DNA from: Verrucomicrobiota bacterium | GTDB lineage: Bacteria; Verrucomicrobiota; Verrucomicrobiia; JAWXBN01 | Assembly (NCBI GenBank): GCA_034440155.1 | Contig: JAWXBN010000005.1 | Span: 1 to 36,829 of the forward strand | Length of the DNA: 36,829 bases | Direction: 5' to 3' | In this document: piece after piece, positions 34,719-36,829 of the stretch | How positions within the stretch are numbered: position 1 is the stretch's first letter | Layout: every line of letters starts with the position of its first letter | Made by a program: the position numbers and the translations under genes | Notes under the pieces: generated by a model | The model's input: the letters and a program-made list of their open reading frames with translations, nothing else | Database searches by the model: none | Told to the model about the DNA's origin: nothing

Positions 34719-35288
34719 TTAGTCTTTAAGTCCGAGTTCTGCACGGGTTTGTTTCAGCAATTTGCGTATGGAGGGTTTGGCCTTTTCTTTGTCACGCTGG
34801 ATCATGCGGTCGATAAAAAGGATCCCATTCAAGTGGTCCACCTCGTGCTGGATCGCACGGGCCAAAAGGCCAGCAGCCCTAAAATGCAGGATGGATCCGT
34901 CGAGTTTGGAGGCTTTGACCTCGGCAACTGGCGCGCGCAGGATATTACCACCGATTTCTGGGAAACTCAGACATCCTTCCGTCCCGCTTTCGAGTTCACC
35001 AGAGGGTTTGATGACGGGATTAATCAGGATCAGGGGCATATAATCCTCAGGATCCACTTCGACACCGGAGAACCACATTTTAGAAGGCCGATCCGCCCCT
35101 GAAATATCCACCACGGCCATTTGCAAAGCTTGATTTACCTGTTGGGCTGCCAAACCGACCCCCGCAGCATGATACATGGTATCGAGCATGTCGTCAGCGA
35201 ACTCGTGGATTTCGGGGGTGATTTTAGTGATTTTTTTACCCTTCTGCCACAAGACAGGATGCCCGTACCTGACGATCTCAAGAATCAT
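34719..35288 (-). CDS. def: Peptide deformylase
   Basis: A 189-residue metalloenzyme that removes the formyl group from new proteins. All three motifs are complete: GVGLAAQQV (43-51), EGCLSFPEI (104-112, metal ligand C106) and QHEVDHLNG (147-155, H148 and H152 ligands, E149 catalytic). The start codon overlaps the exbD stop as TAATG, so translation is coupled to the exbD message, with a GAGG about 7 bases upstream inside exbD. One GCAAWTTGC copy (34757-34765) encodes Lys-Leu. Confidence 0.96.
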   Translation of the reverse strand: MILEIVRYGHPVLWQKGKKITKITPEIHEFADDMLDTMYHAAGVGLAAQQVNQALQMAVVDISGADRPSKMWFSGVEVDPEDYMPLILINPVIKPSGELESGTEGCLSFPEIGGNILRAPVAEVKASKLDGSILHFRAAGLLARAIQHEVDHLNGILFIDRMIQRDKEKAKPSIRKLLKQTRAELGLKD

Positions 35289-35716
35289 TACTTAACCTCT
35301 TGAATGTCCGGTTTACGGGTAAGAGCCTTGATATTATCGATCTTCTCGAGTTTGGCAGCATCCATCACCTTGATAATCGTGCCGAAGGTTGCTTTTTCAT
35401 CACTGCGGATTTCAAGAGTCAGATTTGGCTGTTTTTCTTTGGCATCTTTAAAAGTCTGGTCAAGGTTCGAAAAAGTCACAGGCGTAGCGGCAATCCACAT
35501 TTTATCATCCTTATCGATAGTCAGGATGAGAGGTTCATTTTCTAGATTGCTACCATCCTGTGATTGTTTTGCCTCGGGGAGCTTGAGCTGGACCTCGGGT
35601 AAAGCCTTTTTAAAGGTCGTTGTCACCATGAAGAAAATCAAGAGAATAGCCAAGATGTCCATGAGAGACACAAGGATAATCTGGGGGGTACGTTTTCTTT
35701 TAACGACAAATTGCAT
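35288..35716 (-). CDS. exbD: ExbD/TolR-family biopolymer transport protein
   Basis: A 142-residue protein with a basic N-terminus (MQFVVKRKRTPQ), a single helix (about 13-33, IILVSLMDILAILLIFFMVTT) containing the proton-path aspartate D20 of the family, and a periplasmic domain of about 105 residues. Together with the ExbB-like protein 12 bases upstream it should form the proton-driven stator that energises the TonB/TolA-like protein. ExbD and TolR cannot be separated by sequence alone here; the tandem with a TonB-like partner favours neither firmly. Confidence 0.88.
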   Translation of the reverse strand: MQFVVKRKRTPQIILVSLMDILAILLIFFMVTTTFKKALPEVQLKLPEAKQSQDGSNLENEPLILTIDKDDKMWIAATPVTFSNLDQTFKDAKEKQPNLTLEIRSDEKATFGTIIKVMDAAKLEKIDNIKALTRKPDIQEVK

Positions 35717-35728
35717 AAGACAAAAAAA

Positions 35729-36334
35729 CTAGCTCCTATAAACTTTGGATAAAAGATCTGTACAGACACTTTCCATCAAGACCCCGGCACTTTCGATCTT
35801 CCGGGAGAAATAACTCCAGGCGATCAGCGCGGGAATGGCGATGCCTATCCCCGCGACGGTATTATTTAAGGCTTCCGCAATACCATGGGCGATGATCTGG
35901 GTTTGCAAATCACTGGAGGCTGTCCCAAGGCCTTGGAAAATCCGCATCAATCCGGACACTGTCCCGAGCAAACCAAGCAGGGGTCCGATCCCGATACAGA
36001 TTTCCAGAAAGACCAAACCACGTTCCATTTTATTAATTTCGACCCTAGCTTTTGTCTGGATCGCCTCTAAATTTTCATTTTTTGGCCAGTCAAAATGGCT
36101 GATGGCTGTTAAGATCACGGTGGCCAAGGCAGATTTATCATCTTCGCAAATTTTCTTTAATGTCGGAATATCGTCGATGTCACGGACGGCCTCAGTCGCA
36201 TCGATAATGCTATAGGGTACTATTTTTTTCCGGACAAGGGCGACACCCCTTTCCAATATAATGGCGAGTCCGACGACTAAACACGCCAAGATTGGATACA
36301 TGAAAATACCGCCTTTTGTAATGAATTCAAACAT
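35729..36334 (-). CDS. exbB: ExbB/TolQ-family proton channel protein
   Basis: A 201-residue MotA/TolQ/ExbB protein. Hydrophobic segments at about 10-28, 120-145 and 160-182 match the three-helix family topology. The conserved region reads LEICIGIGPLLGLLGTVSGLM, then GIAEALNNTVAGIGIAIPALIAW, the classic TolQ/ExbB block. ATG 36334 (MFEFITKGGIFMYPIL) is preferred; an upstream in-frame start at 36373 would overlap the preceding gene by 26 bases. Gene order tonB-like, exbB, exbD is the standard set for energised outer-membrane transport or envelope constriction. Confidence 0.92.
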   Translation of the reverse strand: MFEFITKGGIFMYPILACLVVGLAIILERGVALVRKKIVPYSIIDATEAVRDIDDIPTLKKICEDDKSALATVILTAISHFDWPKNENLEAIQTKARVEINKMERGLVFLEICIGIGPLLGLLGTVSGLMRIFQGLGTASSDLQTQIIAHGIAEALNNTVAGIGIAIPALIAWSYFSRKIESAGVLMESVCTDLLSKVYRS

Positions 36335-36347
36335 AGGTAGGGGATAG

Positions 36348-36829
36348 CTAATAGAGTGCGAAACTAATTTCAAATTCTTTTTTATCCCCCAGAGTTGCTG
36401 CTACCTCTGACGGGAAAGGGTTATACGGGACTCCTCCACGATAGATGGCGTCGTGGCATAGTCCCGTAAAAATCACATCGTTACTATCACTGACAAGCCG
36501 GATATTTGTCACCGTGCCATTGGCTAGGAGGTCAAATTTCGCACGGACATTGCCGACCTTTAAAAGGCCGATTTTATTCGGGTCTGACACGAGACCGAGC
36601 CAACGGCTTTTAATAGACATCAGGATATACTGGACATATTTGCCCAAGGGACTCGCGGCAGTATCATAGGAGGTTATCGAACTAATCGAGGCCCTGCGTC
36701 CCCCTTCGATTGCCGTTTGTTGTTCAAATGTCGATGGGGATGCGGAAGGGGAGGATGCTTGAGCCCCTGGATTTAGCGGGGAGGGCGGTGGGCCGGAGGA
36801 ACGGGGGTTCAGTGCAGCAAGTTGTGCTA
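36348..36829 (-). CDS. TonB/TolA-like energy transducer (partial, 5' end outside window)
   Basis: The frame is open from the stop at 36348 to the window edge, about 160 codons. The visible part begins with a Pro/Ser/Ala-rich linker (…PRSSGPPPSPLNPGAQ…), as in TonB and TolA periplasmic spans, followed by a compact C-terminal domain of about 90 residues. That domain has KSRWLGL, VGNVRAKFDLLANGTVTNI, and a final CHDAIYRGGVPYNPFPSEV, matching the 'W … G-x-v-x-v-x-F … G … A-x2-x-P-F-P' pattern of TonB/TolA C-terminal domains in this phylum. The N-terminal membrane anchor lies outside. It immediately precedes exbB and exbD. Confidence 0.72.
   Translation of the reverse strand, partial: AQLAALNPRSSGPPPSPLNPGAQASSPSASPSTFEQQTAIEGGRRASISSITSYDTAASPLGKYVQYILMSIKSRWLGLVSDPNKIGLLKVGNVRAKFDLLANGTVTNIRLVSDSNDVIFTGLCHDAIYRGGVPYNPFPSEVAATLGDKKEFEISFALY

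Larger units (their letters stand above)
394..34765. repeat. Highly iterated palindrome GCAAWTTGC (25 dispersed copies)
   Basis: Perfect copies begin at 394, 886, 1243, 1971, 2658, 2864, 3106, 5814, 7458, 7638, 7655, 11188, 21136, 21233, 22462, 24017, 25330, 28486, 31712, 33024, 33116, 33535, 33623, 33784 and 34757. The element is an odd palindrome: arms GCAA/TTGC around a central A or T, often extended to GAGCAAWTTGCTC or GCGCAAWTTGCGC. 24 of 25 lie inside genes. On the coding strand 18 read GCAAATTGC and 6 read GCAATTTGC, encoding Lys-Leu, Gln-Ile-Ala, Ala-Asn-Cys, Asn-Leu or Gln-Phe-Ala, so all three frames are used and selection acts on DNA, not protein. Many further 8-of-9 matches exist (e.g. 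6479, 10576, 11455, 21902, 22798). Confidence 0.85.

Overview
The window reads as a chromosomal segment of a free-living Gram-negative bacterium with an outer membrane. Evidence: a TonB/ExbB/ExbD-type operon, lipoproteins, a PEP-CTERM protein, diaminopimelate synthesis and cytochrome c maturation of the ResB/CcsA type. The gene style (CcsA with an N-terminal periplasmic domain, a short MetG without zinc cysteines, an anti-sigma-like protein with an 'EQPSEFYFE'-type N-terminus) suggests the PVC group, probably Verrucomicrobiota. This is inferred from family resemblance only. No rRNA, tRNA, transposase, integrase or CRISPR array was seen.

Layout: 1-4.5 kb (minus) carries the start of an exported protein, an Rrf2 regulator, a fatty-acid desaturase, lysA and argH. 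4.6-7.2 kb (plus) carries a small membrane protein, an MFS exporter and a one-helix protein. 7.15-8.9 kb (minus) is hemH-trhO. 9.1-13.0 kb (plus) is the glycerol operon glpF-glpK-glpD. 13.4-18.5 kb (plus) is an AT-richer island: a catalytically degenerate HD/P-loop-kinase-like protein, then an ECF sigma factor, a membrane anti-sigma candidate, an HtrA-like protease/PDZ protein lacking all three catalytic residues, a lipoprotein and an intact TraB/GumN-type putative metalloprotease. 18.5-20.7 kb (minus) holds a PEP-CTERM protein and a secreted unknown. 20.7-23.4 kb (minus) is MOSC-mobA-metG. 23.5-30.7 kb (plus) is a Cu-type P1B ATPase with an unusual C-terminal membrane extension, ResB, CcsA and a PHP phosphoesterase, which looks like a copper/haem supply unit for respiratory cytochromes. 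30.8-31.7 kb (minus) is an acetolactate-decarboxylase-like protein. 31.9-33.9 kb (plus) is ftsY-ribD. 33.9-36.8 kb (minus) is tonB-like, exbB, exbD, def and a DUF1189-like membrane protein.

Two observations stand out. First, the 9-bp odd palindrome GCAAWTTGC occurs 25 times by my reading, where about 0.3 would be expected by chance. It appears in all reading frames and is absent from about 11.2 to 21.1 kb. Second, the sigma/anti-sigma/dead-HtrA/lipoprotein/TraB cluster looks like an envelope-sensing module in which the usual DegS/HtrA serine protease has been reduced to a non-catalytic protein beside an unrelated, apparently intact protease family.

All family calls come from motif recognition by eye; no database search was possible.
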